From: Ascaris suum
Lineage: Eukaryota > Nematoda > Chromadorea > Rhabditida > Ascarididae
Length of the DNA stretch: 64,000 bases
Assembly (NCBI GenBank): GCA_013433145.1
Contig: CM024187.1
Span: 10,429,326-10,493,325 of the forward strand
Direction: 5' to 3'
Shown: positions 41,786 through 54,205 of the stretch, piece after piece
How positions within the stretch are numbered: position 1 is the stretch's first letter
Layout of the letters: each line of letters begins with the position of its first letter
Program-made: the position numbers and the translations under genes
The notes under the pieces: generated by a model
Seen by the model: the letters and a program-made list of their open reading frames with translations, nothing else
What the model was told of the DNA's origin: nothing
The model's database searches: none

Positions 41786-44700
41786 TTACCAGTCACGAAG
41801 AAAGATGCCCTTCATCTCAGCAACAAGCGGCCTTCCTTCTTCACCTGCACCATGCTGCTGTGCTACGAAAGCAGCGCCAGTGCTGCCTCCATCAAAGTAA
41901 TCGCCTGACCAGTTGGAGGTTCCTATAATAAACGATGACATATGTCTAGAGGGAGGGCTGAGTTTTTGTGTCCAAAGGGTGTGGTCGCCAACAGATCCAA
42001 ATGTCATGTTTCTCTAACAAATGGGTGAAGGACCTCCACTTTCATATCAACACAGCACGTTTTGAGCTGTGAACATGGTAGTGGAATAAATTCGTCTCAT
42101 AACGGCAGCAGCAGCGACCACCTTACTCCGCACTAATGCTTGAATTGACAGCCATCCCCCTCCTTATGACGGCCCCTGCATTAATATGTGGCATGAATTT
42201 TGGACCGCGGGGGGCCTTGGAATCAAAAAATCCGCATCCCCAGCGAGTGCTTTGCTGCACCCAATCCCCCACACACGGGCCCCTTGGTACTCCGGCCGTT
42301 ATCGCAATTTCTGCAAAAGATGTTAGAATTGGGATTCTACAGTCGTGAGCTATGAAAAAAAAAAAATTCCCGTTATTGCCGATCGTCGATCAAACTCTAA
42401 TTTGATTGTCGATCAGAAAACGCAGATATTAGAGAGGGCACGGATAGCACAATGAATTTTGGTGCAACACTTCGAACTGCCACCTTCAAGAGTTCGGTAT
42501 TCCGCCCGTGTGCTCCGTTTCATTACTATTCTCAACGTCATTTCACAGCTGATACTAAACAAATTTATTTCCATATGAAGAAATTACGGTTACGGGCACC
42601 TACTCACACCATCATCGCCATCATTCACGGACCAAAATTCCCAAGTGGAATATGCAGTCATTAAAAAAGAATACAAAAATAAGGACGAATAACATGCCGA
42701 AGACGAAAGCACACCAATCCTAACAACTTCACTATGTAGCGCACATGTGGAAATCCCACACCTCCCCTCATTTCGTTTCCTAACGCTTTTGCAACAGGAG
42801 ATTGGCCTTCACTACGCTTCCTTATTCCAACAAAACATAACACTCACTAGCCACGAAGCGAGTACCCCTTCCTTTGTAAGCACCTCCTAGAATTTCGCTA
42901 CCAGCTGCATAGAATAAAGCATGCAAGCGAGTTTAGCAAAAACGTGCATCTTCGGCTTCAGCTGCGATTTCTATGTCAAACGAGTTGTCAACGATAGGTG
43001 GACTGCAACTTCTCGAAAATTATTCCTGTTGCCTTTTCCCAGTAAACGATACAGCACAATAGCATGAACGATTTGAAAAATTCGTTACAGAAGCAGGCGT
43101 TTTCCTATCTTTCCCCGCAGGGGATTCCAAGAACTCAACTTTTCACCGCGGAGGCTAAAAGCTCCCTCCCCCCCCCTCCCCCTCCGCGAATGAATGACAT
43201 CGTTTCAAATGGCGGGGCCCTCTTCCAAACACTACAGTCCGCAACAAGCTCATGCTTTGTTCCCTCAAGTATAGAGGCACCTGTTTAAGCCAATTTTAAT
43301 TACGAAACACGTGTGGCGCCCGTCATTGAGTACGATCCTCAAGTATGTTCCTCTCACCAAAAGATGGGCTACGACTGAATAACAGAAGTGCAACGAATGC
43401 TTGGCAGAAAGGTCAAGAAAAGGCAAATTGCTCTGAGTAGACTGTTTTGATAAAGATTTCATTTTGTCTCGGACATTTTTGTGATTCGAAGTGCTTCTTG
43501 CTTTCTAACAATGCTTGTGGCCACCTGTATCATTTGCACAAAGGAGCTGCAGCGCGCAGAGATACTTTCTACGAGAGCCACACATAATGGACACCCACTG
43601 CTTCTCGAAGCTATCCGAGTGAATAATGGGGGAAATTATAGCGAATGCTGGATAGATAACCACCACTTCCAGTTTGTGATCATAGCTGATCGCTTTCCTT
43701 CCCTGATGTGATGGCGTTTCCTCAACTGATATGCACCAGGGTAGAATATTTTACTGTCTCGTGATATGTGCTTTCGACTTCAGCGCGTGTTCTGGGAAAT
43801 ATCACCCATATTAGTCATACTCGAAGCGGAATTTTATTAATACACGTTGGATATGCACAAACGATATTTTTTCACAGCTTCATGTCCTACTCCCCCGACG
43901 TCCCATTTGGTGCACTTCTTTGCTGCATTCATTTTTCTTCCTTTGTTTATCTGTACACGTTGGTGGTACTTCAAAATCCTCCATATACAGGGTTTTGTTG
44001 AAATGTACAGAAGCTTGATAACTTTCTTAGGCAACACTCACCAATTATGATAGTATCGTCGGTCACCACAAACTTATTGTGGGTTCGTCTTTCGCGAACC
44101 ATCACCGTCTGCATGGCGGCAGGCGTTGGCACTTTGAATATTCTCTGAAAATTGAGCTCACATTGGATGTTATTTTGAATTGCAGTAGTAAGCAACAAAA
44201 GCACGTCACAGGCGTGTGTGTACAACAAGCTTTAGATTTTACGAGCATAGACAAAAGTTTTACCGCTTCGATAGAGCCGTTAGTGTTGATACCGCTGAGT
44301 GATTCAAGCGAGGACAGGAAGCGCAGCCCAAGTGCAGGATAGTGCAATGCTGCGACCAGCATTTTTACCTCAACTCCACGAAAAACCGCCTTTCGAATTG
44401 CGTCATCTATCACTGGCCAATATCTAAAAACACAGGATGTGGCACACTTTCGATATGGTGTTTGCCTTCAGCTGCTTGATATTTCTTGCGTTTAGCAGAA
44501 AGGAAAACCAATTCCATGAGAACTCCAAACCTTCGTGGCTTACTGTAGACGAACATTGGAAAATAATCCATGACGTGTATATACAAATAAGCTTTCGAGT
44601 CATTAATTGCTCGCAAGATCGCTTCTAGGTCCCACGTTCGACGAGGTCCATTCAACAGTGGTGGCGATGTCTGCAAAGACTCATACAAAGCCTTAGAAAT

Positions 44701-47700
44701 TAAGGGATTGTTTTTATGAAGCAAGCAGTTGTTTTCTCACATTTCATTTCCTGATCTTGCAAAAAATCCGCACAGCAAAAGTTTCTGCTCATTCTCGGGT
44801 GGAATAAACCGTTTTCTTGCGAATGTGAATTCCATTTCCACGACTGACTGCTTTCACTCAACTTTCAACTTACAGCGATGAAAACATCAGTCGGAGCTCC
44901 TTTGTGAATTACTCGCAGTGGACTACGCATATTATATGACGCTTCTCTCTGGTTGACCCGATGCACACTATCCAATGTAGCAGTGCCGTCTGACGACAGT
45001 TCCCAATACGTGTCGAAAACATTCGAAAGGTCCTCAGCCAAGCACGGGCATTCTTTCACGATGACACCTAATTCCATTTTCTAAAAAGCCATCTTCATTT
45101 TCTTCGCAGTTGTCACTGGACGGAAATGCAAATTTCCTCCCGCTGCATCCTGTTGAGGAAATTTTTCTTTAGCACCGTTTTCGGCACAGTATTCTCTATA
45201 GAACTTGGTGAACCATCGAACTGGGAGCCAAGCGCCACATCTAACATTTGTTGGTTTGGCTGCAATATTCTAACTCTGTGATTAAGGCAATGCACGGGAG
45301 GAACTGGATTCCGAAGCAAATCATATGCGTTTTCTAGCCGCTGTTACTTTCATGTGACCTTGCATTAGCCCTGTCCTCCGTTTTTCACTTCAAGGTATAT
45401 GTAATCACCTGATTCAGCGATCTCCAGTCGAGATTTGCTGACCCGAGGTAAAAACTTCTTTTATCACTAACGATGAACTTTGAATGCATTGTGCCTTTGC
45501 CAAGAATCTTCTGAAAATTGAGATGTCGGCGGTGAACCGCTCCTGAAATCCTTGCATAACCTTTAAATTTATACTTGGATAACATAGAGGCCAATGATCC
45601 TCACGTCTTTCGCATTAGTTTCGGTACAGTCACAGTTTAAGTTCGATTTATGCTCTCTCTGCTCGAAGGCGTAAATATCACTGACACTTACTGCGAAAAG
45701 CATCTGAGAATTCGCGTGTTTGCAAGCGCACAGCTGTGCGTTACTGTAAAACAATATTTCCCAGTCAGTTTCTCCTTGCGGCAGAAAGCGTCATATGCAA
45801 ACATGTGGGGTAAATCAAATGCAAAGTGCCAGTGGGATGGACGTGTAGCCTGAACAAGGGGATAGTAGTGTATTGGTAAGTTCGTCTGACTCACTACTGA
45901 GTATGGAAATGGCAGATGGAAGAGGGACACTATGTGATTCTTTTTTCTTTCTAGAGCAACTCGGCGTAAGCACGAATGTAAGTCTAATAACATCATTTGT
46001 TTCTGAAAAACATGTCCGTGTTATAAGGCATTCTACTGCGAGCTTTGTGGCGCTGCACTTAAATCACCTCTCCGCATCCCACCATCAGCATGCACAAGAA
46101 GGAGTGCCGTAAAGCGCATCAGCTTATCAGTATGTGGATGCATCGATGAATCTTTGAAATTGCGCAAAATAACCTTACGAATGCTCAAAATGGACTGAAC
46201 TCACTCACGCACTAATACTTCGGCATGAACTGGAGGACGGTCCTGCTAGAAGTTCACTGTACACGGTTTTTTTTTCTTATTTATAAAGAAGCAGTGCGTA
46301 TTTGTTTTTTGCTAGCTGAACAGGAAAAGGGTCACAATAGCAGACGATCTGGTGAAATTTTCGAAAAAACCGACTAAGTCTGTTGGGCATACGCGGAAAT
46401 TGTTGCAATAGGCAATCCACTCGCATCCAGCCTCTTAAAATCTAACTGAAGTAGCACCTCCTCAACGCGTGCGACCGTCTGCGGAAATCCGACCAATTAA
46501 TACGAAATGTTTGTTGTTTTTCAACGCAGATTATAAACTCAAGCTATTCTAATGCACATAGCAAAAAAAAGTTCATAAATAACTTCGAAAATTGCTTTCT
46601 CACAACGAGAAACGACTTTTGAAGATCACAGGACGGCAGGATCAGCATTCAAGGGGCTGATTTCTGAATCGATGCCGTCAGGTTTCTCTATCTCGTTGAC
46701 TTAGCGAATTTCGATGGGGATGGTAGCGATTGTTAGACTCAGCAAAAAATACTCAGTCTAAGACCTTCTTATTGAGCGTGATTGCTTGTTTAGTTAAACG
46801 CGCGGTGTATTGAGCTATGTCATGCGGCAACACAGACATAGATAAATACACGCATTAAAATTATGCTACAATTTTTTCGCGGACAGTGGAACCTCTGGCC
46901 ATTTTCATCGAGTTCGAAGAAGAGCATTCTAGAACATTGCTTCAAATTATAGCTTACCTAGCCATCCCTTCACACGATGCAACCTCTCTCTACTAACGCT
47001 TCCAAGTGGATGGTCCTGACCCTTTAGCAGGAGGCTTTCAGAAAACACTGAATGTGTATGAGTGGCAAGTATTTCATTTACTTCCTGAACAGCTGTTCCT
47101 TGCAAGCCCTAGGCCACCTAAAGAGTTTGGAGATAAAGCTGAATGCATCCGAGGATAAGCACTCTAAGTGTGTGCTCGTAGAAAGTGGCATATATTTTCG
47201 CTTATTATAGCATTATATTCTCGCTAATTTAGATTTAGAATTTTTTCGAAAATGCACACGATGCATGTCCTTCCTTTTGCCCGTCACCCTACCACTTCAT
47301 GGGTGACCGCTGAGTTTTAATAATGAAACAGCAGGTCATGTGAAATTTAGTGGAGTAGCCAAGAAAGCGCAGCGAGTTTGTATTCTAAAGGCGATCAGTC
47401 GCATATCCGTTGACCCTCAGATTAAATGCCCATTGAAGCTTTATTTTATGATGGAGTTACCATATTGCATGGATACGCAATGTCATCCTGTTGCACCTTT
47501 TAAGGAAGGTCATGAAAGACGGAAAATTGCAAGCAGATTGTGTTTCTCGCAGCGTGCAAGCACAAGCTGAACCATGACGCGCATGAGGTAGGGTATAAGA
47601 CGCATTACTTCTCTCGAAGGTGTTGAGTCAGGTAAGAGCCGGAGGAGTCGTCTCTTGAACTAGAGAGTCGCCACGACATTGAAGGCGGTAGCGAAATGCT

Positions 47701-50700
47701 TCTCGGTGGTGGTAAAGTGCAAGCGAATGGTATCCAAGCTCAATGGTGGTTGCTGTATGCACTAACTTTCTGCCTGCCAGTCCGCAATGACTTACGATTC
47801 AGGTTTCAGCTCGACTCTTTTACACAGCTCCGAGAAAACCCGCCACGAGCGTTGGTTTCGATAGTTCCCTATTTGGCCATCTCATGTTGGTTTGTTTGCC
47901 CAACGACGTCAGTAGCTGGGCCACCTTGCTGATCGCCTCAAACGAGAGGCGATCAACAACTGCACTGAACCTGGGGCCTCTGTTACAAACATTTTTGACA
48001 CACCACAAAAGTTAATGAGCTGCGATTGTCATCTCAAGTCACTTTAAAACTGAGTGTGACAGTTGCGCAGCAATGACCGCTTTGCTAATGCACTCATTCA
48101 TTCAATGCCTCTAAAATTTTTAGTGCCTTAATGCTTGCCTGCCTAGTTTAATGAAGAATAGTCCTTTGTCTTACAGAATGAATGGCGTCTTCTTGTTTAT
48201 TACCATTTATTTCATAAAAACATTCCGCATTAAGTGTCTGAATGGCAAATCAAGAATGATTAGTAGTGTCTTGGGGGAAACAACAGTGGTGACAATTTTC
48301 TGAAGTGAGACGAGAAATTACACAGTGTGACCCATGGCGTGCCTTTATCATCGTATCTGCGTGCCTAAGATTAGCAACACTTTGATGAGTTATAATATTT
48401 ATTATTTCTCGTAACTGCTGGGCTCGGATATCAGAGTGGAAAATGTGAACTTTTGCCTTGTGAGTCTTACTACTTCGCTCACTCTGCAAAAACCTCAGAT
48501 GTTTTTGAAATCATTGTCATGTCACTCTCAACTGCAGTCTCCTTTTTCGACTGCGCTTGCGAATAAAATAGAACAGAAATTGAACGAAAGAGAGGGAATT
48601 TTGCTGTAAGCGAGATTAAACCTCATACTGAGATTAAAATCTCAAAATCGGAAGTCTTAGCGATTTGCGTTAAAAAAAGAACTCAAACCTCGCTTTTCAA
48701 GACTCGCGGCATCTTCGTTGTCTCCTTTGTCTTTTGGAGGATAATTTTCGACAATACGAATGAAGACGCCTTTTTCGGTTCCGCTTTCCAGCAATGAGTC
48801 AAATATCTTCTCGCCCTGGGTTAATGGCTCATTAGTACATTTCTGCTTTCGCCATACCAAGCCCCAATACCGATGTTTGCATCAAAGCACAAACTTCCAA
48901 TTTTCCTGCATAACCTCTGATGCTCATGTCACCAGAACGCTCCAAGTTTGGCTCTACCTTCTTCGGGCATAATCGCGCTTATTTTGTGAACTTCAATAGC
49001 GAAGGTCTCATTTATAATTAATACATCAAAAGCAAACAATACTAAAGGACGTGCACTCGATGGCAGTGGTAAAGTTTGAAGCACCGATTTGAGGCGCAAA
49101 ACCTCGTTTTTTGCAACCAGCTGCATACGCTTCAGAGAGTGAGCCATGGTCATCAGAAGATAATGTCATAGAAACGCATCAGTTATAGCAAAAACACCAA
49201 CAGCAGCAAGTAAAACAGCGTGAACCGTCGCTCAATCGAATGCCCATAAAGTTCTTAAGTTCAGCCCGTGCCCCTTTTTTAGAAGTCTGCATTCCCCATG
49301 AAACATCCAGACTTTCAATGCATCATCTTAAATGCACCAAGCTTAAAGCACCAGAAATATTTTTCTATTCACTGATCTACTCACGCTCCATCGCATCCAC
49401 AATATACAGAAAAAGTTCCGCTTCGTCCCTTCTTTGCTCCGTTCGTTGTTTGCCCACCATAGGCAAAACAGCTTCTATAAATTACAGCTCATTGAAAAAA
49501 CGAGTCTGTATAAAATGTTTAAGAGATCTGTTGCTCTTCCTAAGCTCCATCGGGATATCCTGATAAAGAGATGAAATGATGCGCTTCCCTCTGGTCACTT
49601 TGTCATCCTCCTCGACTTCTATGCGATAACCATGCGGAAAAGTTCACAAATGAATGCTGCATTTTAACTGCGGATTTTATTCTTCATCGCAAAAAACTTT
49701 AATTCTCGGCTGAATTGCGGATGCGAAGAGTGAGCTGAACGATGGTGAGCATTTTCCATTAGTAAATGTGAAGATTCACTGAGCCTACAAATTATTCACT
49801 GGCAGTGGCTACAATCGCTTTTCTGTCATGGTAACTGTACTTTCGAAGTGAATGAATGCAAAGCTTTAGACGCTTCAATCAAATATTGGCTATAGCGATA
49901 CAAAGATTTGCTCAAAAATGCCATCAGCTGCTAGATACTCTCATGGAAGTATTTTTACTCTTGAAATCAAACCTGTGTCGAAAACAATTGACTATTTTCG
50001 GAGCCGAACACGTGCTTCCCTCGAAGGCTTGATTTGTAAGCTGCGATTAGAAGACTGGATTTTGAAGAACGGATTAATGAGTTCCACGCATTAAACGTGC
50101 TCTCGGGTAGATTCATGGAACCGAACGTTATATTTTCCGGAATGCTCTCCACAATACTTATCCTGAATGGTATGAATGCAATCCAAAATGTGGATAAATA
50201 ATAAATGTTCACAGAGTGTAAGGGGTGATCAATAAATCCTATGTCAACAGCTTTTGGGCGTAGCAGAGAAACAATGATCAGGGGACAGAGCAAACTCTTT
50301 ACAAATGTCTTGAGGCAAGGATCGGTGCCTGTAAAGGGACAGCATGTTTGTTTAAATGTCATCAGGATGCTCCTAGCTTTTCACGTGGGTGTCGCCTTTG
50401 CGAGGGTTGGTTCGAGCCGTACAGGTGCACAGTCCGGCCGCGGAATGTATCAGACGAGAAGAGCTTGGTGCTCGTTGGCGGGGGCGTGGCGCCATTCGTG
50501 CCAAGGTGCTGTTTGAGCGACATCCCTCCGCCTTCCTGTTATCCTCTCCGCCTCACCGTTGTTGATTTTATTGAGGCTTAATTTAAAAAAGCACCTGTCG
50601 TCTTAATGACAAATTACACAGTACCTGCTCAAGCCTCGAAAGAGAGGGAATTTGCGAACGCTTCGGAGGCAAATGAAAGGCAGAAGAGCAAAACAAGGCA

Positions 50701-53691
50701 TAACGCGTTTAAAGTGTTCACTGCTTCATTTTGCTGCAGTCATTCCTCTTTTCTTCATGTTTTTCGAATTATTACATTCAAAAACAAAATCCCTGCCAAT
50801 ACGTCCACTGTGTCAAGTCCTGTATAAGCAATAACAAATGTTTTCTTTAGTTGAATCGGTATCTCGATCCCTGACTAAATTCTTTACTCAATCTAACAAA
50901 TAGTACAGTATTGTAAGCAATTTCGCTAAGCAAAATGCTATGGAATTTTGCAAACCAAATTCATGCATGACTCAGATGACGTCTTCATTTCCTTTCACTT
51001 GCATAAACCACCACAAGCATATTTGAGCTGCAATGCAGTGCGCACCATCCGCCTACGCAACTCAGGGCTCTTTACCAATTTTTGTGCACGCGGCGCGAAC
51101 ACAGAGGGAAATAGAGCGATAGAGTCTAATTTGGTCGCTGCTTAAATTGTCCGTAGCACCAGTTAGTCGAGTAAAGAGACAGAGAAGCGCGCTAAAGAAA
51201 CTGCCACGATATACACGATATGCGCAATCAATCCACCGGTCTCATAAACCACCAGTAGATGATAATGCGTGCGGAATAATGCACTCGAATTTTGCATTCA
51301 TCCGACTGACCTTACAAATCTACAAAGGAACTCTTGTTATGGCAACACCGGCTGCTGAATATTTGGAAAATTTTAGTGTGTTTAAATTTGCCTATAACTT
51401 CGCCTAACCTGAGAGTTCATTTGGAAAGTGGCATTAGCAAATCAACCTATTGGGTGCTTCGCAGCCTTCAGGTTAGCTGCAGCCGTTGCCACGTCGAAAA
51501 TGCCGGACGGACACACGGACGGATGCATGCACATTCTCGCAGACACTGGATCGCCATGCTATACTTTAAAAACTGAAATGTTTTAAAAGTAGACGATAAA
51601 CGTAGTGAGGTTTACATTTGCCTGCCGTTTCCGTCCTTACTACAGCAAGTGCTTTAGTGAAGCGGTCGTGGAATTGATTGCTCCACGTAGCGCTTAGTAA
51701 ATGACCCACCCAAGGTCTCTAACGCTTTGTCTTACACTTGGTAGGAGGAAGCTTTTCATAATCAATTTTACGAAGTAACTAGTACTCATTCAGAGCAGTT
51801 TCAAATAGCTGTAGATAACAACCGCTGCGCTTGAAGAAAGTGTTCAATGAACTTAGAATGTGCTTTCGTGTCATTATCGCTATTGCGCCCACTCCTTGAT
51901 TTTTCAAGCTGTCGTTGCTCGTTTTTTTTTCTTCGCACTCTTGCGGCTTTTGCGTATTGAACCCGTGCTTTCGATGTTTGTTCGCCTGAACGCTTTGTGG
52001 GAGCCTTGCTTTTTTTTCGTTTACTGTCGCCCTCATTATCTGTTCGGCTACCTATGTCTATTTACATATTGATTACAATTTTCGCATATTTTCCAGGTCC
52101 GCTTCGTTGAAGCCATACTTCACTTCGCGGGTTCGTCTATGTCTGCAGGCAGGGTCTTCGTTTATTATCAGCAGCACTCGTCATACCCACTATTTGTAAT
52201 TACTCCAGCCTCTGGTCTGCATTGCATCACCTTGCAGATATGCAAACAGTCACTCACTTTCTCCTGTCCGCAACGCCGTACTAGGACCTGTCATCACCCC
52301 TGCAATGCACAAAAGCTCCAGGGCATTGTTAGTGTAGAGCTCCACATAAGAGCCCCACATAACATAAGAGCTCCACACTCACTCTCCTAATTGCCTGACG
52401 TTTTGATCTGTTTTCGACCCTTCCGCCGTTCTTTTAGTACTTTCATTCGCCCATCTTTTCGCGTAGAGATATAATTTGTTCACTTTTTGCGACAGACGTT
52501 GCTACAGGAGGCACTGTTTACTACGAATAGAAAGAAACTAGTGTGTTTGCTTCATGCCGCTGAAGCATTAGGGGACAGTGGAAGCTGTCTATACAGTCGA
52601 TTCGCAGAACGAGCACTTGTTTCCTCAAGAAGATTCTCATTTCTACACAAGTCGGAAAAAAAGTAAATGGTCGCTTCTTTACGAACTGTTCAGCCGTACT
52701 GAAGAGGAAAGCTTACATGCATGTTTGAGCGCATAATGCCGTTCTACTGTCGAATGTTGGCGATCTCGTCATTTGTGGTTTCTTCATGTTGTGAAATTCG
52801 GATAGCACAAAGAATGCCATCGACGGGATGATGAGTACAGCAACAAACTGAAAAAAACGAAGAAAACAACAACTGTGTCCTAGTTTATTGGTGAGTTCTG
52901 ACGAATAACAGCCGTTTGCGTAATATGCTAGAAATTTCCTTTGGAAATCGATGACGAACTTTACCCGCGGTGGTGCGTTCATGAGATGATAAGTTGCTGT
53001 TTGTGTAGTTGCGTAGCGCAATGGGCGCTCATATTTTGTGGCAAGAGGCAATGGAAGTTTCGTTGAAATAATTGTGCTGCAAACAGGGCACCGTTCACCA
53101 CTGCTCACCATTATTGGCAGCAAACAGCTTTTTGTCGCCTTCATCAATAACTTCCGCGGAACGTTTCCGTCCATAAAGTCGTACCCGTCCATAAAGTCCA
53201 TTTCCCTTCATGACGGTTTTTTCATTAATACTTTTTATTGATAAACACATGCTATGCATAGTTAGCAGTAATGTTCTGTTTGCGTTTGTACTTCACGACT
53301 GGAAATAAGTGGATGGAATAGGTAGGATGATGCGCCTTAGGAAAACTGTCTTGCTCACTGTCCTGCTGAAAACATGACCACTGCAAGAGGTCACAATGAA
53401 AATCTCAGGGAGATACATACAACTGTAGATCTCGATTGAGATGCTGCAGATTAGCACTCGCCTGCCAACTTTTTATGATTCTAACCTTTTCTATATGTTG
53501 TTCTCATCTTTGACTGTGACCTTTGCGTGATTTATTCTTACCTTTAGAAACAAGCGATGATGCTCAATTTTGTACTCGCTGTCGTCTTTTGCATAACATT
53601 TTCTTGCCGCGAAAATCTGGAACTGTGATTTATCAATCGGCGTCCCTTTTCCGTCACTCATACATTCTGGGTACTGTGGAGGGCGCATCAT
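41786..53691 (-). CDS. PLD3/PLD4-like phospholipase D family protein, 10 exons
   Basis: Family members act in endolysosomes as 5' exonucleases and/or phospholipid-modifying enzymes; substrate here is unknown. Exons on the minus strand: 53691-53542, 52847-52717, 50162-49973, 48815-48689, 45542-45409, 45080-44874, 44670-44531, 44423-44264, 44144-44042, 41922-41786, giving 492 aa (human PLD3 is about 490). A 50-residue cytoplasmic tail is followed by a membrane anchor (51-65, [15 protein letters not shown]), a CAQTC pair before [10 protein letters not shown], then a first HKD motif (His219, Lys221, Asp226; MHSKFIVSD ... [10 protein letters not shown]) and a second (His435, Lys437, Asp442; THNKFVVTD ... 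[10 protein letters not shown]). All exon phases agree. The start is the first ATG after a TTTGCAG acceptor at 53712-53710, probably trans-spliced. The stop TAA directly follows FLRDW and overlaps a donor-like GGTAAGG, so a longer C-terminus is possible. Confidence 0.92.
41923..44041 (-). other. Last intron of the phospholipase D gene
   Basis: 2.1 kb between exon 9 (second HKD motif) and the terminal exon. It contains the left arm of the inverted repeat (42730-43105) and a C-rich tract (about 43162-43188). Nothing else is recognised. Confidence 0.65.
42730..43105 (+). repeat. Inverted repeat, left copy (376 bp)
   Basis: Reverse complement of 56156-56530 with apparently only one substitution and one 1-base indel. 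Both copies have the short open frame [14 protein letters not shown] running out of the repeat into diverged, C-rich sequence, and the flanks keep scattered similarity (GGGATTC..AA.ACTCAA). This fits two insertions of one non-autonomous element. It lies in the last intron of the phospholipase D gene. Confidence 0.93.
45543..48688 (-). other. Intron 4 of the phospholipase D gene (3.1 kb)
   Basis: Separates the exon ending SLEKRG from the exon starting AVHRRH with the first HKD motif. It holds only short open frames with no family similarity. Confidence 0.65.
50163..52716 (-). other. Intron 2 of the phospholipase D gene (2.6 kb)
   Basis: Splits the codon for Met between CAQTC and ISIVES. No exon or element was recognised inside. 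A small local repeat (AGAGCYCCACAT, near 52336-52377) is present. Confidence 0.6.
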
Positions 53692-53712
53692 CTTTGAATC
53701 CACTATTTTCTG
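53692..53712 (-). promoter_or_regulatory. Probable trans-splice acceptor and short 5' UTR of the phospholipase D gene
   Basis: TTTGCAG ends at 53710 (minus strand) and is followed by 18 bases before the double ATG. The 18 bases are also open in frame (KIVDSK), so a cis-spliced upstream coding exon cannot be excluded; a phase-compatible candidate lies at 54205-53886. Confidence 0.45.
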
Positions 53713-53885
53713 CAAATAAACGGCATAAGCGATCGACTTCTTAGGGAAACGACGTCCATCTTTCATCAGACAGCAATTATTGAACACAGCAGCATTTTTT
53801 CGACGAAAAAGCGCATCTGTTCTGAAGGCAGACCACTGTAATAACTGAGAGAACGCTGAAATTAGTGAAGGCTGTCTTCGGCAAC

Positions 53886-54205
53886 TAAACCTCACGTTGC
53901 CTTGTGGAAACACATGCTATCTTCTTTTGCGCCACATCCTCTTTCTCTTTCAATTCAGATGAAATCTGCCATTTCATAGCGTCACTTGCCTCGGCAAAAC
54001 GATAAAACGACCTGCAGAGCATATAGTACTTCGATTGTAGGTGGAGATGGGCAAGTGATGTACACAGTTGCAGTCGCTGGTGAATTTCAGAAGGAAGGCG
54101 AATGCGGATCAGGCTATTGAAGACGTCACGGATGAGCACTTGAGCCGCCAGATACGAGCAGCAGCAGAAGAGTCTCACTGGTAAGCAACAACTGCCCAAA
54201 GTCAA
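53886..54205 (-). CDS. Candidate upstream exon or separate unidentified gene
   Basis: Open frame of about 106 codons ending STRQRE immediately before a donor-like GTTTAG. The C-terminal part is charged and helix-prone (SSELKEKEDVAQKK). It ends in phase 0 and the first phospholipase exon can be entered in phase 0, so it could extend that protein; however, PLD3-type proteins normally have short cytoplasmic tails. I do not recognise the peptide. Confidence 0.25.

Noticed and set aside
50163..50362. Upstream continuation of the exon 3 open frame (frame running to 50362) as an alternative start of the phospholipase D protein
   Set aside because: A separate exon at 52847-52717 supplies a membrane anchor and the CAQTC motif in correct phase, as expected in PLD3-like proteins.
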